Under the pieces are notes generated by a model. That model searched no databases. It worked only from the letters and a program-made list of their open reading frames with translations, and was not told the origin of the DNA. This document shows positions 41,644 to 42,124 of a DNA stretch of 42,124 nucleotides, in pieces. The stretch is from JBBIII01 sp037446575 (lineage in GTDB: Bacteria > Bacteroidota > Ignavibacteria > UBA10030), in assembly GCA_037446575.1 (NCBI GenBank), contig JBBIII010000014.1, forward strand, positions 1 through 42,124, read 5' to 3'. The stretch's first letter is position 1. The number at the start of each line of letters is the position of its first letter. The translations under genes and the position numbers were made by a program.

Positions 41644-42078
41644 ATGCGCTCCGATGACGACCAGAAAAAGCATCAATCACTTGTTGGCGAGTTGGTTGAA
41701 TTATTCGAACGAGAAGGATTTACAATAAGCGGGGCTGATGGGGTGGAGGGATTTTATCCGCCTATCGAACTTAAGAACGATGGTTACGGGGATCAAGAAG
41801 ATAAAATGCCCGATGTTTATGCTTACGATGAAGTTGAAAAATGCTATGTTATTGGTGAAGCAAAAACAGGAAAAAATGATTTTGAGTGCGAACACGCTTT
41901 GACACAATACAATGTTTTTCTTGACCAAATAAATTTTATTACAAAGAAGAGAGCAAAAGTATATTTTATAGTTCCTTCACTTAAAATTGCAGAGTTCAAT
42001 TCACTCCTAACTCACTACTTGCATCCAGAATTATGGGAATATATTGTTGTAGTACAATCCAAGAAATGGTTGGAGTAG
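41644..42078 (+). CDS. Small PD-(D/E)XK-like protein of unknown function
   Basis: This 144-residue protein shows the pattern MPDVYAYDE...GEAKTG, with Asp57, Glu72 and Lys74 in the PD-x(n)-E-x-K arrangement of the PD-(D/E)XK nuclease fold. An N-terminal helix (QKKHQSLVGELVELFEREGF) and the C-terminal beta-helix-beta region (KRAKVYFIVPSLKIAEF) fit that fold. No partner gene typical of restriction or defence systems is next to it within the window. It follows bshA by 18 bases and is probably co-transcribed. Nuclease activity is inferred only from this motif. Confidence 0.6.
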   Translation: MRSDDDQKKHQSLVGELVELFEREGFTISGADGVEGFYPPIELKNDGYGDQEDKMPDVYAYDEVEKCYVIGEAKTGKNDFECEHALTQYNVFLDQINFITKKRAKVYFIVPSLKIAEFNSLLTHYLHPELWEYIVVVQSKKWLE

Positions 42079-42085
42079 GGTAGAT

Positions 42086-42124
42086 GTCTGACACTTAAAC
42101 AAAGGCAAACGTCAGTAAAGTGTC
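42086..42124. repeat. Palindromic element at the window end
   Basis: TGTCTGACA (42086-42094) is a palindrome with one central base. GACACTT (42090-42096) is the inverse complement of AAGTGTC (42118-42124), the last seven bases of the window, across a 21-base loop. No T-run is seen before the window stops. It could be a terminator after the nuclease-like gene or the edge of a REP-like or mobile element continuing to the right. Confidence 0.3.

Noticed and set aside
1..42124. CRISPR array, prophage, insertion sequence or integron
   Set aside because: No regularly spaced direct repeats, transposase, integrase or phage structural genes were seen.

Overview
The window is a 42.1 kb, AT-rich stretch of a bacterial chromosome packed mainly with housekeeping genes. 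The combination of an archaeal-type geranylgeranylglyceryl-phosphate synthase (PcrB family), a bacillithiol glycosyltransferase (BshA), an Rrf2-led SUF operon with SufU and a DUF59 protein, and start codons that are often TTG or GTG points to the FCB superphylum, most likely Ignavibacteria/Chlorobi-like. That placement is inference from gene content; there is no rRNA gene in the window. I see no tRNA, CRISPR array, transposase or phage gene.

Layout. (1) 138-7218 (+): TetR regulator, lipoprotein membrane-fusion protein, two separate ABC ATPases, a TolC-like outer-membrane channel and two ABC-2 permeases. This is a complete YbhGFSR-like tripartite exporter, tightly packed with one-base start/stop overlaps. 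A single-domain response regulator follows (7282). (2) 7723-12119 (-): M48 membrane metalloprotease behind aconitase. (3) 12548-19551: a split carbamoyl-phosphate synthase large subunit (two genes on +, separated by a gene for a small secreted LTXXQ-like protein) facing an intact, divergent carB on the - strand. (4) 19770-21115 (+): a small Rho-N-like protein and a SPOR-domain membrane protein. (5) 21211-27862 (-): membrane protein, polyprenyl-phosphate sugar transferase, GmhA-like isomerase, PcrB, alanyl-tRNA synthetase, a small coiled protein and ClpS. (6) 28200-30908 (-): TSUP transporter, NADP isocitrate dehydrogenase, HIT protein. (7) 31186-38463 (-): Fe/Mn superoxide dismutase, then the suf operon (transcribed rrf2-sufB-sufC-sufD-sufS-sufU-hesB-DUF59). 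(8) 38608-42078 (+): an ABC-2 ATPase/permease pair, bshA and a small PD-(D/E)XK-like protein.

How the parts connect. The suf operon, superoxide dismutase, aconitase (a 4Fe-4S enzyme) and bacillithiol synthesis form an Fe-S/oxidative-stress theme. The suf regulator gene has two perfect palindromes overlapping its apparent promoter, which suggests autoregulation. Aconitase and isocitrate dehydrogenase are consecutive TCA-cycle steps but sit in separate operons. The sugar transferase and GmhA homologue point to surface polysaccharide, and PcrB to ether-type membrane lipids.

The least ordinary features are the carB1/secreted-protein/carB2 arrangement next to a second, differently related carB; the exporter whose first ATPase lacks the H-loop histidine; the M48 protease with an added N-terminal domain; and several palindromic intergenic elements, including a perfect 12-bp hairpin resembling transposase-associated REP repeats.
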